Of a stretch of DNA of 64,000 bases, positions 47,938 through 56,407 are shown one piece after another. Source of the stretch: an uncultured Paracoccaceae bacterium (GTDB lineage: Bacteria > Pseudomonadota > Alphaproteobacteria > Rhodobacterales > Rhodobacteraceae); contig CANLND010000004.1 in assembly GCA_947492585.1 (NCBI GenBank), positions 62,001 to 126,000 of the forward strand, given 5' to 3'. The translations under genes and the position numbers were made by a program. Below the pieces are notes generated by a model that saw only the letters and a list, made by a program, of their open reading frames with translations, made no database searches and had not been told where the DNA came from. How positions within the stretch are numbered: the first letter of the stretch is position 1; every line of letters starts with the position of its first letter.

Positions 47938-48339
47938 TCACGGGCGTCCATCGGTGAATTCCAGCAGATCCCAGCGGTTGCCATACAGATCTTCAAACAC
48001 TGCCACGATACCGTACTCCGCCTCGTTTGGCGGCCGCACAAACCGCACGCCGCGCGCTTTGTATGCGTGATAATCTCGCCAAAAATCATCGGTACGCAAA
48101 AACAGAAACACCCGCCCACCCGCCTGATCTCCGATGTAACGCGTCTGATGTTCATCCGACGCCCGCGCCAACACCAGCGAACAGCCGCCCCCCTTGGGCG
48201 CAACCACAACCCAGCGTTTATCCTGCTCCGGTTGATAACTGTCCTCGATCAGATCAAACTCTAATACCTGTGTATAATAGGCAATCGCCTCATCATACTC
48301 ACGCACCACCAACGCGATATGGGCCAGTCTCTGCTGCAT
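47938..48339 (-). CDS. VOC-family (glyoxalase/bleomycin-resistance-like) protein
   Basis: Protein of 133 residues with two beta-alpha-beta-beta-beta units: LAHIALVVREYDEAIAYYTQ at the start and FEDLYGNRWDLLEF at the end, placing the metal ligands His and Glu. Function (lyase, dioxygenase or resistance) cannot be told. It is 10 bp downstream of the AraC-type gene on the same strand and likely co-transcribed. Confidence 0.85.
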   Translation of the reverse strand: MQQRLAHIALVVREYDEAIAYYTQVLEFDLIEDSYQPEQDKRWVVVAPKGGGCSLVLARASDEHQTRYIGDQAGGRVFLFLRTDDFWRDYHAYKARGVRFVRPPNEAEYGIVAVFEDLYGNRWDLLEFTDGRP

Positions 48340-48349
48340 CGATTTCTCC

Positions 48350-49363
48350 TCAACCTCGTTGCTGCACCGCTTCAGCCACTGTTGGACTTACCTGCCATTT
48401 CGACGGCGGACAGCCTTTCAGCCGCAAGAACTCACGATTGAAATTGGATTTTGTATTGAAACCGCTGGTCAGCATGGCTTCAGTCACCGAGGCCCCGGCC
48501 TGCAACAGATCAGTCGCGTGATCAATGCGGTATGCATTCACAAACCTTGAGACATTTTCACCAGTGGCCCGGTTGATCGCAATTGACAGGGTCTTGGCTG
48601 GCACCCGCAGGGCACGGGCCAAGCGGTTCAAGGTCAGGTCTGGATCCAAAAACGCTTTCTTTTCCTGCATATGTACCTGCACGCGCGCCCATAGCTCGGG
48701 TTCTGGCAGAGGATCATCTGGCGTCAGCACATCATCGGGTTCTTCTTCAGGGCTTTCCAACCCCTGAGACAGCGCCAAACTCCCCAGCGACAGCAAGGCA
48801 CCCGTGTGCAACACACTAATCAAAATGCCGACTTGCTGCCCCTTCCACAAGATGTAGCTCAGGCTGATCAAAGCCTCAGCCAGGCCAGACACAATCAACG
48901 CCCCCGCCAACAACCACCAGATCCGCAGCGACTGTTCGCCCATGCTCAACCCGCTGCGCACCAGCCGGTCCGCACCGCCGCACAAGACCAGACCAATAGC
49001 CACGCCATACCCAATCGGCACCACCACAAGCAGCGCATCTAATAAGGCCGGTTCAAACATCCAAATGGCCCATGTTCCAACGGGAACAACCAAATGCCAC
49101 AGATCACTGGAACGCGGCCTGCGCAACGCCGTGAACTGGAACGCATACCACACCAACATTGGCAAGACGCTGGCCCCTATAGGCATCCACCGCCGCAACA
49201 TCGAGATCTCATAGTGCAGCCCCCCGGCAAGCGCCCCGCTTTGCACAGCGCAAACCAGCACCAGCGCGGACAGCCAAGTGAGCCGCTGTTCTCGCCGAAG
49301 GTTCAGCAAAAACAAATAAGTCAGCGTCACCGCAGTGAACACAGGGATCGGAAAAGACGGCAT
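48350..49363 (-). CDS. Membrane-associated AraC-family regulator
   Basis: Protein of about 337 residues: six to seven hydrophobic helices in the N-terminal 200 residues, an acidic linker (EEEPDDVLTPDDPLPEPE), then an AraC helix-turn-helix pair (LTLNRLARALRVPAKTLSI and GFNTKSNFNREFLRLKGCPPSKW). Such proteins sense at the membrane and act on nearby promoters. The ATG at 49363 is used; a GTG lies one codon up. It is divergent from the hydrolase gene, with a palindrome between them. Confidence 0.85.
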   Translation of the reverse strand: MPSFPIPVFTAVTLTYLFLLNLRREQRLTWLSALVLVCAVQSGALAGGLHYEISMLRRWMPIGASVLPMLVWYAFQFTALRRPRSSDLWHLVVPVGTWAIWMFEPALLDALLVVVPIGYGVAIGLVLCGGADRLVRSGLSMGEQSLRIWWLLAGALIVSGLAEALISLSYILWKGQQVGILISVLHTGALLSLGSLALSQGLESPEEEPDDVLTPDDPLPEPELWARVQVHMQEKKAFLDPDLTLNRLARALRVPAKTLSIAINRATGENVSRFVNAYRIDHATDLLQAGASVTEAMLTSGFNTKSNFNREFLRLKGCPPSKWQVSPTVAEAVQQRG

Positions 49364-49421
49364 CACAACGCTCTACTGGCTTCAATCGTGCAAACATCGG
49401 TTCTGAAACGCGAAATGCGAC

Positions 49422-49443
49422 GTCCTAAAACCGGTTCTAGGAC
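49422..49443. promoter_or_regulatory. Palindromic operator between the AraC gene and the hydrolase gene
   Basis: GTCCTA, AACCGGTT and TAGGAC form a 22-bp dyad with one mismatched pair. A second partial copy (CGGTTCTGAAACG) lies about 20 bp upstream. It lies 55 bp before the hydrolase ATG and about 59 bp from the AraC start, as expected for an operator of the neighbouring regulator. Confidence 0.65.
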
Positions 49444-49497
49444 GATCTTAGCGCCCCAAGCGGCCAGAACAAGGCAACAGACTTCCTGAAAGGACAT

Positions 49498-50589
49498 ATG
49501 ATGCTGCGCTTTCTTACCACCTGCACCACGCTGGCCGTCTTTGCCGTGTCGGCCTACGCCACTCCGCAAGCCACCCCGCACCCCGCGCGCACTCCGCATG
49601 TTGGAGTGATCGAACGAACCATCCCCTCGGCACAACATGGACGCGCCATGGCCATGACGGTCTGGTATCCGGCAACCCGTGACAGCGGTAGCATTCAAGT
49701 CTTTGCAGAAAATCCCGTATTTCACGGGCAGGAACTCGAGGTCAACGCAGAGCTGGCACCGGGATCTTTTCCCGTCGTTCTGATGTCTCACGGCATGGGA
49801 GGGCTTGCCCGTTCGCTCAGCTGGCTGGCAACAGGTCTGGCGGAACGCGGCGCGGTGGTGATCTCGGTGGATCACCCCAACGGCTCTTTTGGCGACGTGC
49901 AAGCAACCGCATTGATGAAGCACTGGACCCGTCCGGTTGACTTAATAGAAGCGCTGGAAGCCACCTTAAAGGCCCCAGAGTTCTCGGGCCAGCTGGATCA
50001 GGAGCGGCTTTATGCGACCGGGTTTTCCTATGGCGGATTAACCGCCCTGTCGCTGGGGGGCTTGCGGGCAGATCACACTGGCGCAGCCCTTTATTGCGCG
50101 GCAGGTGCTGCCGTCTCACAATTTTGCCAGATCCTAAAGGCGCGCGGCATCGATCTGCGCGATCTTGATGCCGACAAATGGCAGGCCTCTTACAAAGACC
50201 CCCGCATTCAAGCTGTCGCCGCCATTGACCCAGGTTTGACCTTTGGCATCTCCCAAAAATTTGCAGATGCGCTCACCGCGGACACCCTGCTCATCGGCTT
50301 GGGAGAGGGAACAGACCGCCTACCCGTTGTAGACTTTGGCCCAAACGGGAGCAATCTGCTGGCGCGGCTACCACAGGCCAAGGTTCTGGATCTGGCGCCC
50401 GCCACCCATTTTTCCGCCATGCCACTGTGCAAACCTCTTGGCGCGACCTTGCTCGCGCAGGAACAGGATGATCCCGTCTGCACTGATCCCGCTCAGGCAA
50501 ACCGCGCCCTGTTGCATCAGGTCATGATCGGCGCAATTGCGCATCACTTTGGCCTCTCGTCCCACAAAGATCCAGCCGCAGATATGTAG
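49498..50589 (+). CDS. Secreted alpha/beta hydrolase (dienelactone hydrolase/PAF-acetylhydrolase type)
   Basis: Protein of 363 residues with a signal peptide (LTTCTTLAVFAVSAYA). The nucleophile elbow is ATGFSYGG, an HGMGG oxyanion-hole block stands earlier, and the catalytic His is probably in LAPATHFSAM. Four cysteines could form periplasmic disulfides. AAAGGACAT precedes the ATG. Likely controlled by the divergent AraC-type regulator; its ester substrate is unknown. Confidence 0.83.
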   Translation: MMLRFLTTCTTLAVFAVSAYATPQATPHPARTPHVGVIERTIPSAQHGRAMAMTVWYPATRDSGSIQVFAENPVFHGQELEVNAELAPGSFPVVLMSHGMGGLARSLSWLATGLAERGAVVISVDHPNGSFGDVQATALMKHWTRPVDLIEALEATLKAPEFSGQLDQERLYATGFSYGGLTALSLGGLRADHTGAALYCAAGAAVSQFCQILKARGIDLRDLDADKWQASYKDPRIQAVAAIDPGLTFGISQKFADALTADTLLIGLGEGTDRLPVVDFGPNGSNLLARLPQAKVLDLAPATHFSAMPLCKPLGATLLAQEQDDPVCTDPAQANRALLHQVMIGAIAHHFGLSSHKDPAADM

Positions 50590-50701
50590 CACGTGTTTTG
50601 CAGCACCACGCAACCGCGCCGGGCCATAGGTCCGGCGCTTGGCCCAAGGCTTTGACAGGCATCTTTGATGCATAAAAAGGCGCGGGAGTGTTTCGAAATG
50701 A

Positions 50702-50734
50702 AAAACGCGCGCCCGGACATCAGGACGCGCATTC
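50702..50734 (-). terminator. Hairpin after the aminotransferase gene
   Basis: On the minus strand GCGCGTCC and GGGCGCGC pair around a short loop and are followed by GTTTTTC. Confidence 0.65.
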
Positions 50735-50759
50735 ACATTTCAAAGGATTGGCCTCTGGC

Positions 50760-51944
50760 TTAGACCCCGGCATCCACAATCGCTTGTGCCAAGATCGGCA
50801 CCGATTGCGTGTTCAGACCAGCGATGTTCATGCGGCTGTCGCCCACCATGTAAATGCCGTTATCTGCGCGCATCTTTTCAACCAGATCCGGCGTGGTCCC
50901 CAACAACGAAAACATGCCCCGGTGCTGCGCCAAAAAGCAAAAGCGATCCGACCCGGTCCGACGCTGCAGCTCGTCGGCCAACTGCTGACGCAGGCCCAAC
51001 ATGCCCAGACGGGTGTCTTCCAACTCCGCCGCCCAATCTGCACGCAGCACCTCATCATTCATGATGGTCGAAACAATCCGTGCCCCATGATCCGGGGGGA
51101 AAGAAAAGTTCTGACGGTTCAGGAAGTTCAGGTTGCCCTGATGCAACGCCTGCGCCTTTGCGTCTTGCGACACCGCCATCAGCAAACCGGTGCGCTCGCG
51201 ATAAATGCCAAAGTTCTTTGAGCAGCTGGCTGCGATCAGAACCTCAGGGCAGCTCGACGCCACCATGCGCACACCGCGCGCGTCTTCTTCCAGACCATCG
51301 CCAAAGCCCTGATAGGCAATATCAACCATCGGGATCAGACCTTGAGCGTTGATCAGAGCGATCACTTCACGCCATTGCACCTCGTTCAGGTTGGCGCCGG
51401 TGGGGTTGTGGCAGCAGCCGTGCAGCAACACCACATCGCCTTTTTTAGCGGTCTTCAGGTCTTCGATCATACCATCAAAATTCACGCCACGGGTTTCGCG
51501 GTCGAAATACCGATAGGCGATGGTTTCGATGTTCAGATACTTCAAGATCGACACATGGTTCGGCCAGGTCGGATCCGACACAAACACGCGCGCATCTGGA
51601 TTGGTGTTCCGGATCAGTTCAAACGCCTGACGCACCGCACCGGTGCCACCGGGCGTGGCCGCCGCCGCCACGTTTTCACGCGCAACGCTGTCGGCAAGGA
51701 TGAGCTGAATCATCGCCGTTGAATAGGCTGGATCCCCTGCCAGACCCACATAAGATTTTGAAGCCTGCTCTTCCCAGATCTTCTGTTCGGCTGCTTTGAC
51801 CGCACGCATGACAGGCGTCACACCTTCCGCGTTTTTATAAACACCCACACCCAGATCAATCTTGGTGTCGCGCGGATCGTCACGGAACAATTGCATCAGT
51901 GCCAGAATCTTATCCGCTGGCGGGGCTTTCAGGTTTTCGAACAT
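50760..51944 (-). CDS. Aspartate/aromatic aminotransferase (class I, TyrB/AspC type)
   Basis: PLP enzyme of 394 residues: GVGVYKNAEGVTPVM at the start, HGCCHNPTGANL as the cofactor-contact block, and AASCSKNFGIYRERTG with the PLP lysine. It transaminates aspartate or aromatic amino acids. The start codon shares a base pair with the sseA stop (TGATG), after CGGAGAGAAC. This tight pairing with a mercaptopyruvate sulfurtransferase suggests that cysteine may be one of its substrates. The frame extends upstream without a ribosome site. Confidence 0.9.
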   Translation of the reverse strand: MFENLKAPPADKILALMQLFRDDPRDTKIDLGVGVYKNAEGVTPVMRAVKAAEQKIWEEQASKSYVGLAGDPAYSTAMIQLILADSVARENVAAAATPGGTGAVRQAFELIRNTNPDARVFVSDPTWPNHVSILKYLNIETIAYRYFDRETRGVNFDGMIEDLKTAKKGDVVLLHGCCHNPTGANLNEVQWREVIALINAQGLIPMVDIAYQGFGDGLEEDARGVRMVASSCPEVLIAASCSKNFGIYRERTGLLMAVSQDAKAQALHQGNLNFLNRQNFSFPPDHGARIVSTIMNDEVLRADWAAELEDTRLGMLGLRQQLADELQRRTGSDRFCFLAQHRGMFSLLGTTPDLVEKMRADNGIYMVGDSRMNIAGLNTQSVPILAQAIVDAGV

Positions 51945-52810
51945 CAGTTCTCTCCGGTTGCAACGGGCAGGGTCGGGAAGGCCCCCCATTCGACCCAGGA
52001 CCCGTCATAAAGCGCGTGATCGGTCTTGCCGATGCGCTCCATCGCGAGGCTGAGAATGGCGGCAGTCACGCCGGACCCACAGGTTGTGATAGCAGGTTTG
52101 GACAGATCCACCTTGGCAGCCTCAAAGGCAGCTGTGATGCCTGCGGCATCTTTCAAGGTCTGATCTTTGTTCAACAAAGTAGTGAACGGAACATTTTTTG
52201 AGCCGGGAATATGGCCCGAACGCAGCCCTTTGCGCGGTTCGGGCACGTCCCCTTTAAACCGGTTGGCGCCGCGCGCATCAATGATTTCATGGTCGCGCAG
52301 CTTCGCGGCCGAAGACACTTGTGTGGCATCGCGCACCAGGTGATTTTGCACGCGCACAGTCATGTGGCGATCGCGGATCACCGGTGGCAGATCATCAATC
52401 GCATGGCCGTCCGCCTGCCATTTAGGAAGACCACCATCCAGAACCGCAATGTTGGTCTGTCCCATCAGGCGAAACAACCACCAGACGCGGGCCGCAGAAA
52501 ACAAGCCCATATTGTCATAGACCACCACCTGATGACCGTCACCAACACCCAACGCACGCAGGCGCGACATGAACTTTTCAACCGGGGGCGCCATATGCGG
52601 CAGGTCTGACCGATGGTCCGAGATGTCATCGATATCAAAGAATCGCGCGCCCGGAATATGCGCCGCGTCAAACGCACGTTTGGCGCTGTCGGCCATTTCT
52701 GGTCCGCTGCCAACGGGGGGAATAGACGCATCCAAAATCCGCAGATCCGGATCTTTCAAATGTGCCGCCAACCAGTCCGTGGAAACGAGCGTCTTTGGAT
52801 CGTCAAGCAT
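51944..52810 (-). CDS. sseA: 3-mercaptopyruvate sulfurtransferase
   Basis: Two-domain rhodanese of 288 residues. The C-terminal active-site loop is CGSGVTA (Cys244), the form found in mercaptopyruvate sulfurtransferases, not the CRKGVT of thiosulfate sulfurtransferases. It moves the sulfur of mercaptopyruvate to thiols or cyanide, or forms thiosulfate with sulfite. It is the first gene of a pair with the aminotransferase, which may make mercaptopyruvate from cysteine. Confidence 0.92.
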   Translation of the reverse strand: MLDDPKTLVSTDWLAAHLKDPDLRILDASIPPVGSGPEMADSAKRAFDAAHIPGARFFDIDDISDHRSDLPHMAPPVEKFMSRLRALGVGDGHQVVVYDNMGLFSAARVWWLFRLMGQTNIAVLDGGLPKWQADGHAIDDLPPVIRDRHMTVRVQNHLVRDATQVSSAAKLRDHEIIDARGANRFKGDVPEPRKGLRSGHIPGSKNVPFTTLLNKDQTLKDAAGITAAFEAAKVDLSKPAITTCGSGVTAAILSLAMERIGKTDHALYDGSWVEWGAFPTLPVATGEN

Positions 52811-52949
52811 CTAGGCCTCCCCGTCGCATGTCTTTGCGCATGGGTACATCCGGCACGAAAGAGTCGCAAGAGACGTCAACCGTTTCGCGCAGGAATGATG
52901 CGCTCTGAAACGGCGTTAACGCATAAAACGATACAAATACCTGATCAGA

Positions 52950-53426
52950 TCAGCTGTTGTCTTTCAACAGACGCTGTTTTTGACGGGACCAGTCGCGCTT
53001 GGCCTCGGTTTCCCGCTTGTCGTGGTTTTTCTTACCCTTGGCGATGCCCAGTTTGATTTTCGCGCGGCCCTTGTGATTGAAATACAGCACCAGCGGCACA
53101 AGGGTCATCCCTTTGCGTTGGGTGGCGTTCCACAAATCCGCCAGTTCCTTGCGCGAGACCAGCAATTTGCGGCGGCGGCGCTCTTCGTGCTTGAACAGCT
53201 TGGCCTGGGCATAAGGCGGAATATAGCAGTTCACCAACCACAACTCACCGTTTTCCACTGCTGCATAAGAATCGGCGACGTTGACGCCATTGCCACGCAG
53301 GGCTTTGACTTCTGAGCCTTCCAGCATAATGCCGCACTCGATGTCGTCATCAATTGCATAATCATACCGGGCACGCCGGTTTTCTGCGATGACTTTATAA
53401 TTGGGGTCTGTTTTCTGCTTGGCCAT
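52950..53426 (-). CDS. smpB: SsrA-binding protein SmpB
   Basis: tmRNA partner of 158 residues with [29 protein letters not shown] and the basic C-terminal tail ([14 protein letters not shown]) that enters the decoding site. It rescues ribosomes stalled on broken mRNA. The start at 53426 gives the normal MAKQK beginning. The ssrA gene is not in the window. Confidence 0.95.
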   Translation of the reverse strand: MAKQKTDPNYKVIAENRRARYDYAIDDDIECGIMLEGSEVKALRGNGVNVADSYAAVENGELWLVNCYIPPYAQAKLFKHEERRRRKLLVSRKELADLWNATQRKGMTLVPLVLYFNHKGRAKIKLGIAKGKKNHDKRETEAKRDWSRQKQRLLKDNS

Positions 53427-53472
53427 GGAAACAGGGTTTATGCCTGCACGCGATGAGGCGCAAGATGCCCCG

Positions 53473-54327
53473 TCATTTCCGCTGACTGCGCAGCAAGGTA
53501 AACACACCACTGGCCACAATCACCGCGCTGCCAATCAGTGTCATGGCGTCCGGTGTCTCTCCAAACACCAAAATGCCCAGCACCATGGCAAAGACCAGCC
53601 TTGTATAGCGAAACGGGGCCACAATCGAAATGTCACCCGATCTCATGGCTCCGGTCAGCGCATTATAGGCAATAACCCCGATCACAATTGCGCCACACAC
53701 CCCACCCCAGTCACGCGGTGTTGGCCATTGCACTCCACCGGTCCATGCCAGCGCCACAGCGCCCGCCAGCACCAACATCGCAAAGCCCAAAAACCCCAGC
53801 TGGGCGTTGGCCATGTTTTTGGGGGCGGCACGGGTCGCCAAATCGCGTCCCGCAAAACCCAGCGTGCCTAATACAGCAAAAACAGAGGCCGGTTCAAAGC
53901 CGCTCAATCCCGGACGCAGGATCAGCAGCACGCCGATAAACCCAACCGAAATCGCCAACCAACGCCGCCACCCGACCGTTTCGTTGAAAAACACCACTGC
54001 CCCAACAGCCACCACCAAAGGTGTCGCCTGCAAAATGGCCGAAGCTGAAGACAGCGGCGTCAGGGCAATCGCCAGTGTATAACACAGACGCCCGACCACC
54101 TCAGAAACCGAGCGCAACACCATGACGCGCGTGCCAAAGCCCGGGTGCCAGACAGAGCGACCTTGCGCACGCGCCATCGTTGCAAAAATCACCATCCCAC
54201 CGATGCCAAACAGGATCAAAATCTGTCCGACGGGCAAAGACTGGGCCACCGATTTGACGAACATATCTTCCAGGGCAAAGGCCAGCATGGCCACCACCAT
54301 CAACAGGCTACTGCGTAGCGTTTCCAT
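53473..54327 (-). CDS. EamA-family (DMT) transporter, second copy
   Basis: Ten-helix inner-membrane protein of 284 residues with paired EamA domains ([40 protein letters not shown]). It resembles the permease at 16.5-17.3 kb, including the segment around [22 protein letters not shown]. The substrate is unknown. Confidence 0.85.
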   Translation of the reverse strand: METLRSSLLMVVAMLAFALEDMFVKSVAQSLPVGQILILFGIGGMVIFATMARAQGRSVWHPGFGTRVMVLRSVSEVVGRLCYTLAIALTPLSSASAILQATPLVVAVGAVVFFNETVGWRRWLAISVGFIGVLLILRPGLSGFEPASVFAVLGTLGFAGRDLATRAAPKNMANAQLGFLGFAMLVLAGAVALAWTGGVQWPTPRDWGGVCGAIVIGVIAYNALTGAMRSGDISIVAPFRYTRLVFAMVLGILVFGETPDAMTLIGSAVIVASGVFTLLRSQRK

Positions 54328-54424
54328 GGCTGCTGCCTTCTCTGTTCTGTGCCCGACTTACCCCCGCATCCATAGGCTCACGCCCGCGATGTCACAAGCG
54401 GCGCCTCAACTTTGAGTTTAAATG

Positions 54425-54991
54425 TCACAGGCCATCCACTGCGCGTTGCATGCGGGGGCGATAGTGATGCATGTTCAAAAAGGCGGCGCCGCCTGCCCCG
54501 GCCCGATATCCGTGAGGTTGATCCGCAGCAAACCGCACGCCCTGCCCAGCCATCAGTGTCACCCAATCCCCATCACGCAGCACCTCCAACGGCCCCTCCA
54601 ACACAAACACCTCTTCGGTCACGCCGGTATCATGAGGCTGGGACTGATGGCATTGATCCGGCTTCAGGCTCACATGGAATGTCTCCGCGCCCAGCTGGGG
54701 ATCAAAGGGAAACACAATCTTCACAGCGATACTGCCGGGGAACTGCACGGTCTTATACACGCCGTTTTGCATTCCCGCATCCTGACGCGCCTCATCCAAA
54801 AGGGCCGTCAACGGCAGGTGAAACCCTTTGGCGATCTTCCATAAGGTCGCAATAGTTGGGCTCGACTCACCGCGTTCAATCTGACCCAGCATAGCCTTGC
54901 TGACCCCCGTGACATCTGCCGCTTTGGCAAGGCTTAACCCAGCTTGCGTGCGTATCTCACGCAGGTTCAACGGGATGGTTTCAGCATTCAT
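54425..54991 (-). CDS. XRE-family regulator with C-terminal cupin
   Basis: Regulator of 188 residues: helix-turn-helix (LSLAKAADVTGVSKAMLGQI then ERGESSPTIATLWKIAKG) at 10-70 and a cupin barrel at about 110-180 (EEVFVLEGPLEVLRDGDWV, GVRFAADQPHGYRAG). Relatives such as PuuR repress transport or catabolic genes and sense a small ligand in the cupin. It is divergent from the BenE-type carrier; two palindromes in the gap are its probable sites. Confidence 0.9.
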   Translation of the reverse strand: MNAETIPLNLREIRTQAGLSLAKAADVTGVSKAMLGQIERGESSPTIATLWKIAKGFHLPLTALLDEARQDAGMQNGVYKTVQFPGSIAVKIVFPFDPQLGAETFHVSLKPDQCHQSQPHDTGVTEEVFVLEGPLEVLRDGDWVTLMAGQGVRFAADQPHGYRAGAGGAAFLNMHHYRPRMQRAVDGL

Positions 54992-55014
54992 TTGGCGTAT
55001 CCGGCAAAAAACTC

Positions 55015-55059
55015 TTGTGCGCTATAACGCACGACCCCTATTGTGCGCTATAACGCACG
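55015..55059. promoter_or_regulatory. Two identical palindromic operators between the XRE gene and benE-type gene
   Basis: TTGTGCGCTATAACGCACG occurs at 55015-55033 and again at 55041-55059, 26 bp apart. The core GTGCGYTATARCGCAC is a near-perfect palindrome. They lie 24-68 bp before the regulator start and 37-81 bp before the carrier start, placed to control both. Confidence 0.85.
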
Positions 55060-55095
55060 CAACCCTAACGACCCCACGAGGTCAGGGAAACCCCT

Positions 55096-56274
55096 ATGAT
55101 GACCGCATTCAAAACCACACATGTTTCTGCCGGCGCTGTTGCGGTTTTGGTGGGTTATACCGGCTCAATCGCGATCCTGTTTCAACTCTTCGCAGCGCTG
55201 GGATTGGATCAGGTGCAAATCAGCGGGTGGATGCTGGTTTTGGGTGTCGGCTCTGGCCTGTGTTCGATTGGATTGTCCCTTTGGGCACGACAACCGTTGC
55301 TGGCGGTCTGGTCCACCCCGGGCGCGGCTTTGTTGGCGACCTCGCTGCCGAACGTGCCACTTTCTGAAATCATCGGCGCCTTTCTGTTTTGCGCAGCACT
55401 ATTGGTGGCAACAGGCCTGTCCGGGCTGATGAACCGCCTCAGCGACGTCATTCCAAACAGCATCGCCAATGGTCTACTGGCAGGAGTGCTGTTTCCATTT
55501 GTGCTGGCGTGTTTTGCCGCGCTTCAAACAGATCCCGGTATGGTGCTGATCGTGATAGCCAGTTTTGTGATGGTCGCGCACCGGCGCCCGCAGTACGCGA
55601 TTTTCGCAGCATTAATCGTCGGCGCGCTCCTTGCCGTCGCCACAGATGCGGTGCATTGGCCCAAGAGCACCGTCTGGGCTATTCATCTACCGCAGTTCAT
55701 CCCGCCCAGTTTTTCGTTGCCCACCATGATCGGGCTTGGCCTGCCGTTGTACATTGTGACCATGTGTTCACAGAACATCCCCGGCATCGCAGTCCAACGG
55801 TCTTTTGGATACCGTCCTCCGGTCTCTGTGAGCCTCGCCATTACAGGGTTTATCAGCGCAATTTTGGCATCATTCGGTGGCTTTGCGTTCAATCTGGCGG
55901 CCATTTCCGCGTCCCTATGCGCTGGCCCCGATGCAGATCCAGACCCAAACAACCGGTATCGCGCCAGTGTCATAGCCGGTTTGTTTTATATTCTGGCCGG
56001 TCTGGGGGGGGGCAGCGTTGTTGCCCTGGCTCTGGCGGCCCCGCCGACCCTGATCGCCACCATTGCGGGTCTTGCGCTATTGGGCACCTTCAGCGGTAGT
56101 CTGGCACAAGGCCTGGCCACGCCACCCGAACGCATGCCTGTTCTGGTTACCTTTTTGACCACCGTATCAGGCATCAGTTTTTGGGGCATTGGGGCGGCCT
56201 TCTGGGGACTGCTGTTTGGACTGATTCTCTATCACGGCCTTCCCCGTCTGATCCCCAGCCCCAAAGAGGCCTAA
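55096..56274 (+). CDS. BenE-family benzoate/H+ symporter-like transporter
   Basis: Inner-membrane protein of 392 residues with about twelve helices and family blocks ATSLPNVPLSEIIGAFLF and YIVTMCSQNIPGIAVQRSFGY. BenE carries benzoate, but the family includes carriers whose substrates are not known, and no benzoate degradation genes are here. Control by the divergent XRE-cupin regulator is probable. Confidence 0.88.
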   Translation: MMTAFKTTHVSAGAVAVLVGYTGSIAILFQLFAALGLDQVQISGWMLVLGVGSGLCSIGLSLWARQPLLAVWSTPGAALLATSLPNVPLSEIIGAFLFCAALLVATGLSGLMNRLSDVIPNSIANGLLAGVLFPFVLACFAALQTDPGMVLIVIASFVMVAHRRPQYAIFAALIVGALLAVATDAVHWPKSTVWAIHLPQFIPPSFSLPTMIGLGLPLYIVTMCSQNIPGIAVQRSFGYRPPVSVSLAITGFISAILASFGGFAFNLAAISASLCAGPDADPDPNNRYRASVIAGLFYILAGLGGGSVVALALAAPPTLIATIAGLALLGTFSGSLAQGLATPPERMPVLVTFLTTVSGISFWGIGAAFWGLLFGLILYHGLPRLIPSPKEA

Positions 56275-56339
56275 CCCAAACGCCACATCATAAATGCGCT
56301 GAACCTCGCCCGGAACTGCGTTTCAATCGATCAAAAATA

Positions 56340-56384
56340 CCCCACAGATATTGCCTTTGTTGCGCGAATAGTGTCCCTGTGGGC
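56340..56384 (+). promoter_or_regulatory. Hairpin in the ilvD leader
   Basis: CCCCACAG and CTGTGGG pair over 29 bases, with a smaller inner pairing, starting 67 bp before the ilvD ATG. It could be an attenuator or only chance; no leader peptide is seen. Confidence 0.3.
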
Positions 56385-56407
56385 CAGAAATTAAGGGAAA
56401 CAGCATC

